NCBI RefSeq assembly: GCF_019749255.1
Contig: NZ_JACWFH010000029.1
Span: forward strand, 1-64,000
Reading direction: 5' to 3'
Length of the DNA: 64,000 bases
From: Mesobacillus maritimus
Lineage (GTDB): Bacteria > Bacillota > Bacilli > Bacillales > Cytobacillaceae
Part shown: positions 18,702 through 27,213 of the stretch, one piece after another
How positions within the stretch are numbered: the first letter of the stretch is position 1
Layout: each line of letters starts with the position of its first letter
Program-made: the position numbers and the translations under genes
The notes under the pieces: generated by a model
Database searches by the model: none
Seen by the model: only the letters and a program-made list of their open reading frames with translations
Told to the model about the DNA's origin: nothing

Positions 18702-19145
18702 GTGTTTTGGAACCGTAAGGCCGAAGAGATCGATGATGATCGAATCAAGGAGAAAAACGCCGAGGCAAATAATAAGGCGAAAGAGTATTTAAACGATAAA
18801 GATAAACTAAGAAAATTGATTTTCGATGCTGAAGCAAAAGTGAAAAATAAGGAAGATAAAAAAGGATTTGTAAAGGAGACTTGGGATAGTCTAAAGTCGA
18901 TGTTTGAACTGGTGAGGGCTTATATAAAAGGTGATTACCGTAATATCCCATATGGATCGCTTGTTTTAATTGTAGGAGCTATTCTTTACTTTGTGATGCC
19001 AGCGGATGCCATTCCAGATGTGATTGCGGGACTTGGCTTTACGGATGATGCAGCCGTGATTGGGTTTACATTAAGACAAGTAAAGGCTGATTTGGATAAA
19101 TTTAATGCTTGGAAACGGGAACAGGAACAAGAGGAAAAGGAATAA
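18702..19145 (+). CDS. YkvA-family (DUF1232) membrane protein
   Basis: 147 residues. A charged N-terminal helix (1-75) precedes the DUF1232 core, whose signature YFVMPADAIPDVI lies around residues 99-111 and is followed by GLGFTDDAAVIG. One or two hydrophobic segments suggest membrane attachment. No function is established for the family. GTG start with GGAGAG 8 nt upstream. A strong hairpin terminator follows. Confidence 0.85.
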   Translation: MFWNRKAEEIDDDRIKEKNAEANNKAKEYLNDKDKLRKLIFDAEAKVKNKEDKKGFVKETWDSLKSMFELVRAYIKGDYRNIPYGSLVLIVGAILYFVMPADAIPDVIAGLGFTDDAAVIGFTLRQVKADLDKFNAWKREQEQEEKE

Positions 19146-19201
19146 GCTCCTTCTTGGATTGGGTGCAGTATTCATATCGACATGTAGTATAAGGGAAGTG
19201 G

Positions 19202-19243
19202 AAAAAGCGGTTTGACCTCAACAATGAGTCAAATCGCTTTTTA
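19202..19243. terminator. bidirectional terminator
   Basis: AAAAGCGGTTTGAC and GTCAAATCGCTTTTT form a long stem with a loop of about 11 nt. It serves the DUF1232 gene and possibly the convergent gene at 19292. Confidence 0.85.
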
Positions 19244-19291
19244 AATGTTGCAGAATGGATTTTCATGTATGCACCTTTTGCAAATGGTTCT

Positions 19292-19678
19292 TTAGTTCCC
19301 CCATTTAAGGAACATGGTTAACGTACAGCATTGAGACCCTTCAACATCGGCATGAATTCTTAACTCTAATCCTGAAGGCGTATATTTTGTGGTAATCGGC
19401 GTGTTAATTCCAATAGATTTCATCAACCCGTCTACTTCATGTTGGTTGCCTTTTTGAGCTGCTGTCATTAATTTGTGGGCGAAGCTCCGATCCGATAATT
19501 TCTGAAGAATGGTACTTGATTCTTTCGTAATGGTTTGAAATGCCATTACAGATTTATGGAAGATTGTGTCATCTACTTCAGGATATTGTCGATAGATATA
19601 GGGGGTAGGGAATGACTGGTAGAAATATTGGTGTGGATAAGGATTCTGATATTGGCAGTAGTAGCGATTATCATACAT
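19292..19678 (-). CDS. conserved Bacillaceae hypothetical with Tyr/Pro-rich N-terminus
   Basis: 128 residues. The first 35 are rich in Tyr, Pro, Gln and His (MYDNRYYCQYQNPYPHQYFY), a composition common in spore-coat-associated proteins. A helical middle (45-95) and a C-terminal part ending SQCCTLTMFLKWGN follow. I do not recognise a named family; a spore surface role is only a guess from composition. The start at 19678 has GAGGAGG 10 nt upstream; the open frame to 19729 lacks support. It is monocistronic. Confidence 0.7.
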   Translation of the reverse strand: MYDNRYYCQYQNPYPHQYFYQSFPTPYIYRQYPEVDDTIFHKSVMAFQTITKESSTILQKLSDRSFAHKLMTAAQKGNQHEVDGLMKSIGINTPITTKYTPSGLELRIHADVEGSQCCTLTMFLKWGN

Positions 19679-19854
19679 GTCAGGATAGACCTCCTCAGTT
19701 TTAATTATTAGTATGAATTGGACGACCAAACCCGTGCCTGGTCACGCTTGTATTCATAGGTTTAAAGGGAAAAAGTGGATAGGTCTTGATAAGTAAACCA
19801 GTTAAACAATGGTTTTACTCAAGTGTACAGCCATGTTAAATCAAAAATTGGGTG

Positions 19855-19893
19855 AATTTGTTCTATACAATATAGAACAAATTTTGTTATACT
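19855..19893 (+). promoter_or_regulatory. 29-bp GntR operator and extended -10 promoter
   Basis: AATTTGTTCTATA, a CAA spacer and TATAGAACAAATT form a perfect 13-bp inverted repeat (19855-19883). It is followed at once by TGTTATACT, an extended -10 box (19886-19893). A half-site TAGAACA follows at 19900. The ATG of the GntR gene is 28 bp downstream. This is the expected arrangement for autorepression. Confidence 0.8.
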
Positions 19894-19920
19894 AAAGGTA
19901 GAACAGAAGGGAGGGGTAAA

Positions 19921-20316
19921 ATGATTATTCACATTGAACCTCACGCTGATACTCCGATCTATACACAATTGACCAAACAAATTATTGAGGGAATTGCTCG
20001 AGGGTATATGCGTCCAGGAGATTCGCTTCCTTCAGTAAGAGCCTTAGCTGGAGATCTCGGGGTAAATATGCATACCGTGAATAAAAGCTACCATGAATTA
20101 GAAAAGCGAGGAATCATTCGCATTATCCCAAAATCAGGAGCGGTCATTCAGGCGCCAGTCGTGGTGACTCAAGATAGTCATCATTATGAGCATATTACCG
20201 ATGAATTGAAATCGGCAATTGCAGAGGCCCTTGTTTTAGGCATTCAAACCGAACAGGTAGAAGAGTTGGTTACCTCCATTATTCAAGACCTACATGCAGA
20301 GGCGGAGAAAAAGTGA
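19921..20316 (+). CDS. short GntR-family regulator (YtrA/YhcF type)
   Basis: 131 residues. The N-terminal GntR winged helix (residues 8-75, including LPSVRALAGDLGVNMHTVNK) is followed by a short alpha-helical tail rather than an effector domain, as in the YtrA subfamily. Such regulators usually repress their own operon of membrane genes. GGGAGGGG precedes the ATG. The 29-bp palindrome overlapping the promoter is the likely binding site. The next gene, 64 bp downstream, encodes its membrane partner. Confidence 0.9.
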   Translation: MIIHIEPHADTPIYTQLTKQIIEGIARGYMRPGDSLPSVRALAGDLGVNMHTVNKSYHELEKRGIIRIIPKSGAVIQAPVVVTQDSHHYEHITDELKSAIAEALVLGIQTEQVEELVTSIIQDLHAEAEKK

Positions 20317-20380
20317 GTTGTATTCCAGTTCATTGCCCTAGGTATGCCTACAAATTCATGTTAAGATTGGAGGATTTTTT

Positions 20381-21475
20381 ATGGAGATGACAATCCTTTT
20401 TATTATTAGTTTCTTCTTGGCAATCATGGAGACTGCCATCCCGTATTTGATCAAACGTACAGTTGTATTTGGTGTTACCATTCCCGATGAAAATACGAGA
20501 GACCGAAGGTTATTGGGCTTTAAGAAACAATATTCCATCATTGTTTCTTGTTTTTCACTAGTTGTTCTAGTAGGCTTCTGGGTGTGGGGGATGCAAGCAA
20601 ATCCTGTGGATGGGCAGCTCTTTTTAGTTGGAATTGCTCTACCATTTGCCATCATGTTTGTGAGTTTAGCCTGTTATGTCTATTTTCATGCAAGAACATC
20701 TCAGTTAAAAAGAGCTGAAAAATGGGGTGAAGATAGTAGACAAGTGAAAATCTCGGATTTGTCGGTACGTTCTCAGGATGAGATGCTTCCTTGGTATATG
20801 TACCTTTTCCCGATGCTCGTAACTTTAGGTGTCATCATTTATACCGTGCTTCAATATCCTTCGCTACCAGACCAGATTCCTACTCATTGGGGACCAAATG
20901 GTCAGCCAGATGCATTTACACCGAAAAGTCCTGCATCGGCCATCTCAACACTTTTAATTTTATTGGTGATGCAAGCGATGTTCCTGATGATTAACGAAAC
21001 CACAAAGCGGTCGGGAATAAAATTAAGTGCAACAAGAACGACTGCCTCTCGGATTCGTCAGTTGACCTTAAGAAAGTATACGAGCTGGTTTATGTTTATT
21101 ACGAGCATTCTCATTACAATGCTTTTCTCCTTTTTACAGCTATCCACGATTCATGAGGGAATGTTTGGCGAAGGGGTAATGCTGATTGTCCCATTTGTGT
21201 TCTTGCTAGTGGTATTAGGGGGAACAGTGGTATTTGCAGTTAAGGTTGGGCGAGCCGGAGAAGATATCGGGTCCGAGTCTGTTGCAGGAATGGCTGATTT
21301 TGATGAGGATCAATATTGGAAGGGTGGACTGTTTTATTTTAATAAAAATGACCCATCCATCTTTGTAGAAAAACGCTTTGGTGTCGGTATGACATTGAAC
21401 TTTGCGAATCCTAAAGGCTATTTACTAGTGTTAGGGCCAATCGTACTTATTTTAGTCGTGAGTTTTGTTATTTAA
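20381..21475 (+). CDS. DUF1648 / DUF5808 multi-pass membrane protein
   Basis: 364 residues with about eight hydrophobic segments. The DUF1648 signature is clear in the middle (SLPDQIPTHWGPNGQPDAF, about residues 166-184), and the C-terminal segment YWKGGLFYFNKNDPSIFVEK fits DUF5808. DUF1648 is shared with the SdpI immunity protein family, so a role in envelope protection is possible but not shown. GGAGG lies 7 nt before the ATG. It is co-transcribed with the GntR gene; a terminator follows its stop. Confidence 0.85.
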   Translation: MEMTILFIISFFLAIMETAIPYLIKRTVVFGVTIPDENTRDRRLLGFKKQYSIIVSCFSLVVLVGFWVWGMQANPVDGQLFLVGIALPFAIMFVSLACYVYFHARTSQLKRAEKWGEDSRQVKISDLSVRSQDEMLPWYMYLFPMLVTLGVIIYTVLQYPSLPDQIPTHWGPNGQPDAFTPKSPASAISTLLILLVMQAMFLMINETTKRSGIKLSATRTTASRIRQLTLRKYTSWFMFITSILITMLFSFLQLSTIHEGMFGEGVMLIVPFVFLLVVLGGTVVFAVKVGRAGEDIGSESVAGMADFDEDQYWKGGLFYFNKNDPSIFVEKRFGVGMTLNFANPKGYLLVLGPIVLILVVSFVI

Positions 21476-21518
21476 GCATATTGTGCGCTATTCTACAACT
21501 AAATATTTCCGATATTAT

Positions 21519-21548
21519 GCCTGTCTAGTATGCTAGATAGGCTTTTTT
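21519..21548 (+). terminator. terminator of the GntR-DUF1648 operon
   Basis: GCCTGTCTAG-TATG-CTAGATAGGC followed by six T. Confidence 0.9.
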
Positions 21549-21606
21549 CATTGGATGAATCCTCCAATTCTGAGCATCTTAAAGAGAAAAAGGAGTGATG
21601 AAGCCG

Positions 21607-22383
21607 ATGAGAATGTTACTAGCTATTCTGGTTAGCTTTACCTGTATGCTAACAACCATTCAAGTTCACGCTGAGCAAAAGGCTAACAAAGAGTTAGCGA
21701 TTGTGATTGATGATTTTGGAAATGGCATGAAAGGTACGGAAGATATGCTTAATCTTCAGGTTCCCCTTACGGTTGCGGTGATGCCATTTTTACCTACCAC
21801 AGCAAGTGATGCGAAGAAGGCACATGAAAAGGGTCATGAGGTTATCGTGCATTTGCCGATGGAACCAAAAAAGGGAAAGAAAAGTTGGCTTGGTCCTGGT
21901 GCGATTACAACGGATCTTTCTGATCAAGAAATTAGAAAAAGGGTGGAGCAGGCGATTGCTGAAGTTCCATTTGCTGTAGGAATGAATCATCATATGGGGT
22001 CAAAGGTGACTGAAGATGAGCGTGTGATGAGAATTATTTTAACAGTTTGTAAAGAAAAGGGCTTTTTTTATCTAGATAGTAAAACTACGGGTAACAGTGT
22101 TATCCCAAAGGTAGCAAGAGAACTAGGTGTTCCGTACGTAGAAAATAATTTGTTTTTTGATCATGTTTATTCTGCAAGACATATCCAGCGCCAAGCCTCC
22201 TTGCTTGCTCAACAATTAGAGGAGCAGGAACAACTGATTGCAATTGGACATGTAGGAGTAACAGGTGATAAGGTGGTTACTGCGCTTAAGAGCTATATTC
22301 CAGAATATAAAAGACAAGCGGAACTTGTTCCAGTCTCTGCATTAATTCCTGACTTCGATCGACTAGATCACGAATTGCCTTAA
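21607..22383 (+). CDS. divergent polysaccharide deacetylase family protein (YibQ-like)
   Basis: 258 residues. A signal peptide (MRMLLAILVSFTC...VHA) is followed by a divergent polysaccharide deacetylase domain (NodB-like barrel). Landmarks are AIVIDDFG near residue 32, EVIVHLPMEP and GMNHHMGS (metal-site His region). It is probably exported. Substrate unknown; related proteins are thought to act on cell-wall or surface glycans. Start is uncertain: AAAGGAG can serve ATG 21598 (too close) or ATG 21607 (11 nt); I chose 21607. It lies between two terminators and is monocistronic. Confidence 0.82.
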   Translation: MRMLLAILVSFTCMLTTIQVHAEQKANKELAIVIDDFGNGMKGTEDMLNLQVPLTVAVMPFLPTTASDAKKAHEKGHEVIVHLPMEPKKGKKSWLGPGAITTDLSDQEIRKRVEQAIAEVPFAVGMNHHMGSKVTEDERVMRIILTVCKEKGFFYLDSKTTGNSVIPKVARELGVPYVENNLFFDHVYSARHIQRQASLLAQQLEEQEQLIAIGHVGVTGDKVVTALKSYIPEYKRQAELVPVSALIPDFDRLDHELP

Positions 22384-22431
22384 GGGAAGGTTTGCGTTGA
22401 ATCATCCATTTTCAATTTTGCGTGTTAATAC

Positions 22432-22470
22432 AAAAAGGTCGATTCTCTAGCTATGGAGAATCGGCCTTTT
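22432..22470. terminator. bidirectional terminator
   Basis: GGTCGATTCTC (22437-22447) pairs with GAGAATCGGCC (22456-22466), flanked by an A-run and four T. Confidence 0.85.
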
Positions 22471-22622
22471 CCATTGAAAGCTAGCTGTACATAGAGAGAT
22501 TATAGATACATTTTTTGGTAAAAACATTCTTGAAGGTACCACCGTTTAGCTTCATAATAATAGGTATTAAGGTATAGACTCTTATTAGGACTAAATTAGT
22601 ATAAATGTAGGGGTTGAAGAGA

Positions 22623-23450
22623 ATGGATAAGCCGCTCATATCTATCGTGATTGCTACCTATAATCGTCCCTTGCTTCTAGCGGAGCTAGTAGAATCATTA
22701 AGTAGACAAACCTTCAAGGATTTTGAAGTGATTATCGTTAATGACTATGGGGAAAGTGTCGACAAGGTTAAAGCTTTGTACGATGATTTGGATATTAAAA
22801 TCATTGAAATGGAGAAAAACTCTAAACATGTTCTTGCTAGGAATACCGGAATTCAGCAGGCAAAAGGAGAATGGATCATGCTCATTGACGATGACGACTT
22901 GCTTGTGCCTACACATATTGAAACAATGGTTAAAGAAAGCAAGGATTACGACTTGCTTTATTCTGATGTTGAAATCGTTCGGTTTGAGCTGAAAAATCAG
23001 AGGCGAGTTCCAGTTGAAAGACGTTTGTTTGCTTATGAAATGGATCTTCAAGGGATGAGGAGGTTCTCCACTTTTGTAGCATCAGGATGCTTATATCGAA
23101 GAGAGCTTCACGACAAGATTGGATTGTTTGATCCAGCTGTTCATAATTATTGGGATTGGGACTTCTTTCTGCGTGTTGTGGAGCAATTTCGTGTTAAGCG
23201 AGTTGCAGTAGCAGGTGTGTTATATGATTTCTCCGATTTTAATAACAATCAGTCAAAGGACCTTGAACCACGGAAGTTTTACTTAAATCGCCTTGGTGAA
23301 AAGCACAATCTTGGAGAACTTCCATCTAAAAACTTCTTTTTATTGTTAGAGGAACCAGAGGTTAAACAAAGACAGGCTGAAAGTAAGGTACTTTGGGATG
23401 GAATGTCTTTTGTATCAAGGCTTGTTCGAGAGAAAGAAGACATTAGATGA
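22623..23450 (+). CDS. family 2 glycosyltransferase
   Basis: 275 residues with a GT-A fold. The N-terminal PLISIVIATYNRPLLL and the DXD-type metal site LIDDDDLL (about residues 87-94) are plain, and the acceptor-side WDWDFFLRV lies near residue 180. It has no membrane anchor. The sugar donor and acceptor cannot be read. The ATG at 22623 has AGGGG 9 nt upstream; a TTG at 22614 is alternative. No other glycan gene lies next to it, so it seems to act alone or with distant partners. Confidence 0.85.
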   Translation: MDKPLISIVIATYNRPLLLAELVESLSRQTFKDFEVIIVNDYGESVDKVKALYDDLDIKIIEMEKNSKHVLARNTGIQQAKGEWIMLIDDDDLLVPTHIETMVKESKDYDLLYSDVEIVRFELKNQRRVPVERRLFAYEMDLQGMRRFSTFVASGCLYRRELHDKIGLFDPAVHNYWDWDFFLRVVEQFRVKRVAVAGVLYDFSDFNNNQSKDLEPRKFYLNRLGEKHNLGELPSKNFFLLLEEPEVKQRQAESKVLWDGMSFVSRLVREKEDIR

Positions 23451-23511
23451 ACCTTGTTCAAAAAAGAGAGGCCAACCATTCTTATAGTTGACCATCCTTT
23501 ACCTTTGAGAA

Positions 23512-23667
23512 TTATTTTCTGCGTATTTCCATACTATCTGAGGAAGGGGGATTTTGAGCCATTGTCTTTGCTAAATACTCTTTCACTTCATTGTAGGACA
23601 TCCCAGAATTGGCATTTTGCTGTTTGACCTTTTCGATATCTGTTCCTACGTCAGTATATTTTTTCAT
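23512..23667 (-). CDS. small protein, 51 aa, possible gamma-type SASP relative
   Basis: A frame shorter than most gene callers accept. ATG at 23667 with GAGGTG 6 nt upstream; the product starts MKKYTDVGTDIEKVKQQNAN and contains SYNEVKEYLAKT. The stretch VKQQNANS recalls the VKQQNAQS repeat of gamma-type small acid-soluble spore proteins, but the rest does not obviously match, so the family is uncertain. A hairpin followed by a T-run on the minus strand (23461-23494) could end the transcript. Good ribosome site and normal codon use support expression. Confidence 0.6.
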   Translation of the reverse strand: MKKYTDVGTDIEKVKQQNANSGMSYNEVKEYLAKTMAQNPPSSDSMEIRRK

Positions 23668-23690
23668 CTTCTCACCTCTATCTTAAGGGT

Positions 23691-23740
23691 GGGACAATGA
23701 ACCTGTCCCTTTGTCTCTCTTGGGATTGGGACAATGAACC
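23691..23740. repeat. GGGACAATGAACC direct repeat with inverted TGTCCC
   Basis: GGGACAATGAACC occurs at 23691 and 23728. The first copy is followed by TGTCCC, forming a small GGGACA/TGTCCC dyad. It is upstream of the small gene at 23667. It resembles short dispersed repeats of Bacillus intergenic regions. Confidence 0.6.
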
Positions 23741-23792
23741 CTTTTCTCACTTAAGGTGATTCTAATCTGGAAGACTTATTCGTTTTAGGGTG

Positions 23793-23816
23793 AAAAAAAA
23801 GCGGCCAGCTCGGCCA
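23793..23816 (-). terminator. terminator of the NlpC/P60 gene
   Basis: Minus strand: GTGGCC-GAGCT-GGCCGC followed by eight T, directly after the stop. Confidence 0.85.
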
Positions 23817-23818
23817 CT

Positions 23819-24508
23819 TTATATACGCTTTGATCCAATGTATCTTGCTTTCCAATAAGAGTTGTTCATACTGGTAATGCTAACACCAGCGGAAGTTGTC
23901 GAATGGATAACTTGTCCATTGCCGATGTACATGGCAACATGAGTGACCTTTTTGCCACCACTTGTTGCATAGAACACTAAGTCTCCAGGTGCTAACGATT
24001 TAACTGCGGTGCCTTTTGTATACATTTCCGCTGCTGTTCGCGGAAGCGTGACACCAGCCTGTTTGTATGAATAGGAGACAAAGCCAGAGCAGTCAAAGCC
24101 TTTTGGTGTAGTCCCGCCCCATTTGTATTTTACGCCCTGGTGGCTTTTAGCAACTGAAATGGCTTTAGTACGATAGTCTGTGGTTTTGGCAGGTACGGTA
24201 CTTTTAGCAGCTGTTGTACTTTTTGTTGCTGCTTTTGGAGCAATATATTTTGAGCTAACAAATCCTTGTTTTCCGTTTGCGGTCACCTTAGCCCAACCGT
24301 TGGATTGGCTGTGGACAGTCACCGCAGTTCCTTTTGCAAGTTTCGTTACGACGTTAGAACTGGTTGTTGCTGTTTTCCGCATATTTAAAGTTCCAGAATT
24401 AATTTTTACATAATAAGGGGTCCCTGAAGCGGATGCTTGGTTCATTGCCGGTACTGCGGTTGCTATTAATAGAATTAGTACTAGTGCTGCTAGTATTCTC
24501 TTAAACAA
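23819..24508 (-). CDS. secreted SH3b-NlpC/P60 peptidoglycan endopeptidase
   Basis: 229 residues. Signal peptide to about residue 28 (ASA), one bacterial SH3 domain (33-92), a Thr/Ser/Ala/Lys-rich linker (93-112) and an NlpC/P60 domain (113-229). The catalytic Cys lies in FDCSGFVSYSY, the His in KVTHVAMYIG, and a second His in QVIHS. It is predicted to cleave D-gamma-glutamyl-meso-diaminopimelate bonds in the cell wall. Start is TTG at 24508 with GGGGGG 8-9 nt upstream. A cre-like site overlaps its promoter region. It is monocistronic. Confidence 0.9.
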   Translation of the reverse strand: MFKRILAALVLILLIATAVPAMNQASASGTPYYVKINSGTLNMRKTATTSSNVVTKLAKGTAVTVHSQSNGWAKVTANGKQGFVSSKYIAPKAATKSTTAAKSTVPAKTTDYRTKAISVAKSHQGVKYKWGGTTPKGFDCSGFVSYSYKQAGVTLPRTAAEMYTKGTAVKSLAPGDLVFYATSGGKKVTHVAMYIGNGQVIHSTTSAGVSITSMNNSYWKARYIGSKRI

Positions 24509-24543
24509 GGTAGTTGCCCCCCGGTTCCTAATATGATAAAACT

Positions 24544-24566
24544 AGTATACTCCGTAAGCGTTTACA
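24544..24566 (-). promoter_or_regulatory. cre-like site overlapping the NlpC/P60 promoter
   Basis: Minus strand TGTAAACGCTTACG (24566-24553) fits the CcpA cre consensus except the last base. TATACT (24549-24544), a likely -10, follows directly. This suggests catabolite control of the wall hydrolase; inference. Confidence 0.5.
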
Positions 24567-24708
24567 TTCTGGTAACAGAAAAATTACGGTTATATTACAA
24601 ATTGCGACATTAATCGATACTAACAGGTGAAGAGTCTGGCGAGTTATGAAATACTATAGAAAAAAATGTGGATTACAGAAAGTGTTTCAAATTAAGGGAG
24701 GAAAATAG

Positions 24709-25629
24709 GTGGAGACTGCTACTTTTTATTTTCATAGTCAAGATGGGAAACGTATTTTTGCTAGGAAGTGGATTGCGGAAGGGGAGCCTAAGGCGATTCT
24801 GCAAATTGCACATGGGATGGCAGAACATATTGGACGTTATGGTGATTTTGCGCAATTTCTCGTTCAACAGGGAATCTACGTTTATGGAAATGACCACCGG
24901 GGTCACGGAAAAACGGAAGAGATGGATGAAGACCGAGGATATTATGCAGATGAAAATGGCTTTGAAACAGTCGTAGCAGATATGAAGCTGCTTACAGATG
25001 TCATCAAGCAAGACTACCCGAATGCACCGTTTTTTTTGCTAGGGCATAGTATGGGTTCCTTCCTTGCGCGGCGTTATATTCAACTATATGGTGAACAACT
25101 TGATGGAACCATTTTTACTGGCACAGGGGGCCATCCTGGATTTGTGGGGAAGATCGGTCATTATTTAGCAGTACGAGAAGCACGAAAACTTGGTAGGCGC
25201 ACTCCAAGCCCGCGTATGAACAGTTTAACATTTGGAAGCTACAACAAAGCGTTTAACCCGGCGAGAACAGAGTTTGATTGGCTCACACGAGATGAAAATG
25301 AAGTGGATACTTATCTTGCAGATCCGCTCTGTGGTGGTGTGTTTACTGCAGGTTTTTTTGAAGACTTCCTCAAAGGGTTACTGTCTCTATATGAAGAAGA
25401 TGCGCGAATTCCTAAGGATTTACCCGTTTCTCTTTTGTCGGGGGACAAAGACCCTGTAGGGAAAAATACGAAAGGTGTGCTTCAAAACTATCATCAGCTC
25501 CAATCTGTCGGTTTGAAGGATGTGTCTTACAAATTTTACCCAGGCGCAAGGCATGAGATATTGAATGAGACGAATAAATTAGAAGTTTATCAAGATATCT
25601 TGGAGTGGATAGAGAAGCGGTTGGACTAA
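24709..25629 (+). CDS. alpha/beta hydrolase, S33/monoacylglycerol-lipase-like
   Basis: 306 residues, alpha/beta hydrolase of the serine aminopeptidase S33 (Hydrolase_4) type. The nucleophile elbow GHSMGS lies near residue 111. The oxyanion region is QIAHGMAEHIGRY (about 31-43), the acid is probably in SGDKDPVG (about 246) and the His in GARHEILNE (about 285). Likely a lysophospholipase or monoacylglycerol lipase acting in the cytoplasm. GTG start with GGGAGG 7-8 nt upstream. Neighbours do not reveal a pathway. Confidence 0.85.
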   Translation: METATFYFHSQDGKRIFARKWIAEGEPKAILQIAHGMAEHIGRYGDFAQFLVQQGIYVYGNDHRGHGKTEEMDEDRGYYADENGFETVVADMKLLTDVIKQDYPNAPFFLLGHSMGSFLARRYIQLYGEQLDGTIFTGTGGHPGFVGKIGHYLAVREARKLGRRTPSPRMNSLTFGSYNKAFNPARTEFDWLTRDENEVDTYLADPLCGGVFTAGFFEDFLKGLLSLYEEDARIPKDLPVSLLSGDKDPVGKNTKGVLQNYHQLQSVGLKDVSYKFYPGARHEILNETNKLEVYQDILEWIEKRLD

Positions 25630-25722
25630 TTTACGTCTCATTTGTAATTCAATCATTTGGGAATCCTTCTCCTTCAGGTTATAATCGTTGGCAGTACGTT
25701 TATTTAAAATGACAGAAGGGAA

Positions 25723-26256
25723 GTGAAGAATGTGCGATTAAAAGGTAAAAAGGTGGTTAGCCTTGTTCACCACGATTTTGAGGATTTAGAGCTTTGGTAC
25801 CCGATCTTACGACTCCGGGAAGAGGGAGCGATTGTCGATCTTGCTGGGGAAGAAGCGAAGGTAAAATATATTGGGAAATATGGTGTTCCAGCTGAATCGG
25901 ATTTGGCTTACTCCGAAGTAAAAGCGGAGAACTATGATGCGATTCTCGTTCCAGGAGGATGGGCACCTGATAAAATTCGCCGCTTTCCAGAGGTGCTAAC
26001 TTTGCTTCAAGAAATGGATCAGGATCAGAAGCCTATTGGACAAATATGTCACGCAGGCTGGGTACTGATTTCAGCAAAGATCCTTCAAGGGAAAAAGGTG
26101 ACAAGTACGCCAGGCATTCGGGATGATATGGAAAACGCCGGAGCTACTTGGTTTGATGAACCAGTTGTCACAGATGGGCACCTAGTATCAAGCCGTCGCC
26201 CACCGGATCTACCGGATTACCTAAGGGAATTTATTAATGTGTTAACGGAGAAGTAA
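25723..26256 (+). CDS. DJ-1/PfpI family protein (type 1 glutamine amidotransferase-like)
   Basis: 177 residues. The nucleophile elbow QICHAGW places the Cys at about residue 109, and the family acid is in HHDFEDLELW near residue 20. Proteins of this group (PfpI, YhbO, YraA/YfkM in Bacillus) are stress proteins with proposed deglycase or chaperone activity, which is debated. Start is uncertain: GTG 25723 is only 2 nt from AGAAGGG, whereas the in-frame GTG 25732 has an 11-nt spacing. A terminator follows, then the largest 52-bp array. Confidence 0.85.
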   Translation: MKNVRLKGKKVVSLVHHDFEDLELWYPILRLREEGAIVDLAGEEAKVKYIGKYGVPAESDLAYSEVKAENYDAILVPGGWAPDKIRRFPEVLTLLQEMDQDQKPIGQICHAGWVLISAKILQGKKVTSTPGIRDDMENAGATWFDEPVVTDGHLVSSRRPPDLPDYLREFINVLTEK

Positions 26257-26281
26257 ATTCTGTATTGACTTAACATCAAAA

Positions 26282-26317
26282 GGGAGGGTTGTGCGAATCC
26301 GCAGCTCTCTCTTTTTT
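26282..26317 (+). terminator. terminator of the DJ-1/PfpI gene
   Basis: A 12-pair stem (26282-26293 with 26300-26311, several G-U pairs) and six T. Confidence 0.7.
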
Positions 26318-26413
26318 GGGGTTTTAAGGATGTCATTACCAAGCCTCGACCTATGGACACCTAATCTTTGAACTATAAGTTGTTTTGCTGCCCAAACCAA
26401 GCATGACATGCAA

Positions 26414-27100
26414 AGTATGCGACTGAAGAGCCTTCTCAATACCTAAACCTCAAGCGTCAGGATGCAGTAGGAGAAGCGAGAAGCTGTCTCGGTGCCCAAA
26501 CTCAAGAGTCAGGTTCAAGTATGGGAAGCGAGAAGCTGTCTCGGTGCCCAAACTCAAGAGTCAGGTTCTAGTATGGGAAGCGAGAAGCTGTATCGGTGCC
26601 CAAGCTCAAGAGTCAGGTTCTAGTATGGGAAGCGAGAAGCTGTCTCGGTGCCCAAACTCAAGAGTCAGGTTCTAGTATGGGAAGCGAGAAGCTGTATCGG
26701 TGCCCAAACTCAAGCGCCAGGTTCTAGTATGGGAAGCGAGAAGCTATCTCGGTGCCCAAACTCAAGAGTCAGGTTCTAGTATGGGAAGCGAGAAGCTGTC
26801 TCGATGCCCAAACTCAAGAGTCAGGTTCTAGTATGGGAAGCGAGAAGCTGTATCGGTGCCCAAACTCAAGAGTCAGGTTCAAGTATGGGAAGCGAGAAGC
26901 TGTCTCGATGCCCAAACTCAAGAGTCAGGTTCTAGTATGAGAAGCGAGAAGCTGTCTCGGTGCCCAAACTCAAGAGTCAGGTTCTAGTATGGGAAGCGAG
27001 AAGCTGTCTCGATGCCCAAACTCAAGCGCCAGGTTCTAGTATGGGAAGCGAGAAGCTGTTCTAATGCCCAAACTCAAGTCGATACTCCGAGTATGGGAGA
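26414..27100. repeat. 52-bp tandem repeat array E (13 units plus partial)
   Basis: The motif AGTATGGGAAGCGAGAAGC recurs at 26414 (degenerate), 26466, 26518, 26570, 26622, 26674, 26726, 26778, 26830, 26882, 26934, 26986, 27038 and 27090: thirteen successive steps of exactly 52 bp. Central copies differ at a few positions only (CTGTCTC/CTGTATC, CGGTG/CGATG, AGAGTC/AGCGCC). Each unit holds CGAGA-AGCTG-TCTCG nested in GGG...CCC. The first and last units are the most diverged. A frame of 62 codons (26752-26940) crosses it by chance. No spacers and no insertion sequence are seen. Confidence 0.97.
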
Positions 27101-27213
27101 TGAATGAAGTGTAGTTTGCCAACAGTAGGCCCCAAAATAATAAGCCGCTATATTCTGCGAAACGAATATTTACTTCGACCTAAAGTCCTCTCAGCCTTGA
27201 TCTACCAAGGCAA

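Noticed and set aside
26752-26940. 62-codon open frame inside array E
   Set aside because: It arises because 52 bp is not a multiple of three, so three repeat units give a repeating frame without stops; there is no ribosome site and no independent evidence.
26414-27100. CRISPR array
   Set aside because: Units are contiguous 52-bp repeats without unique spacers, and no cas gene is present. The same holds for the other four arrays.
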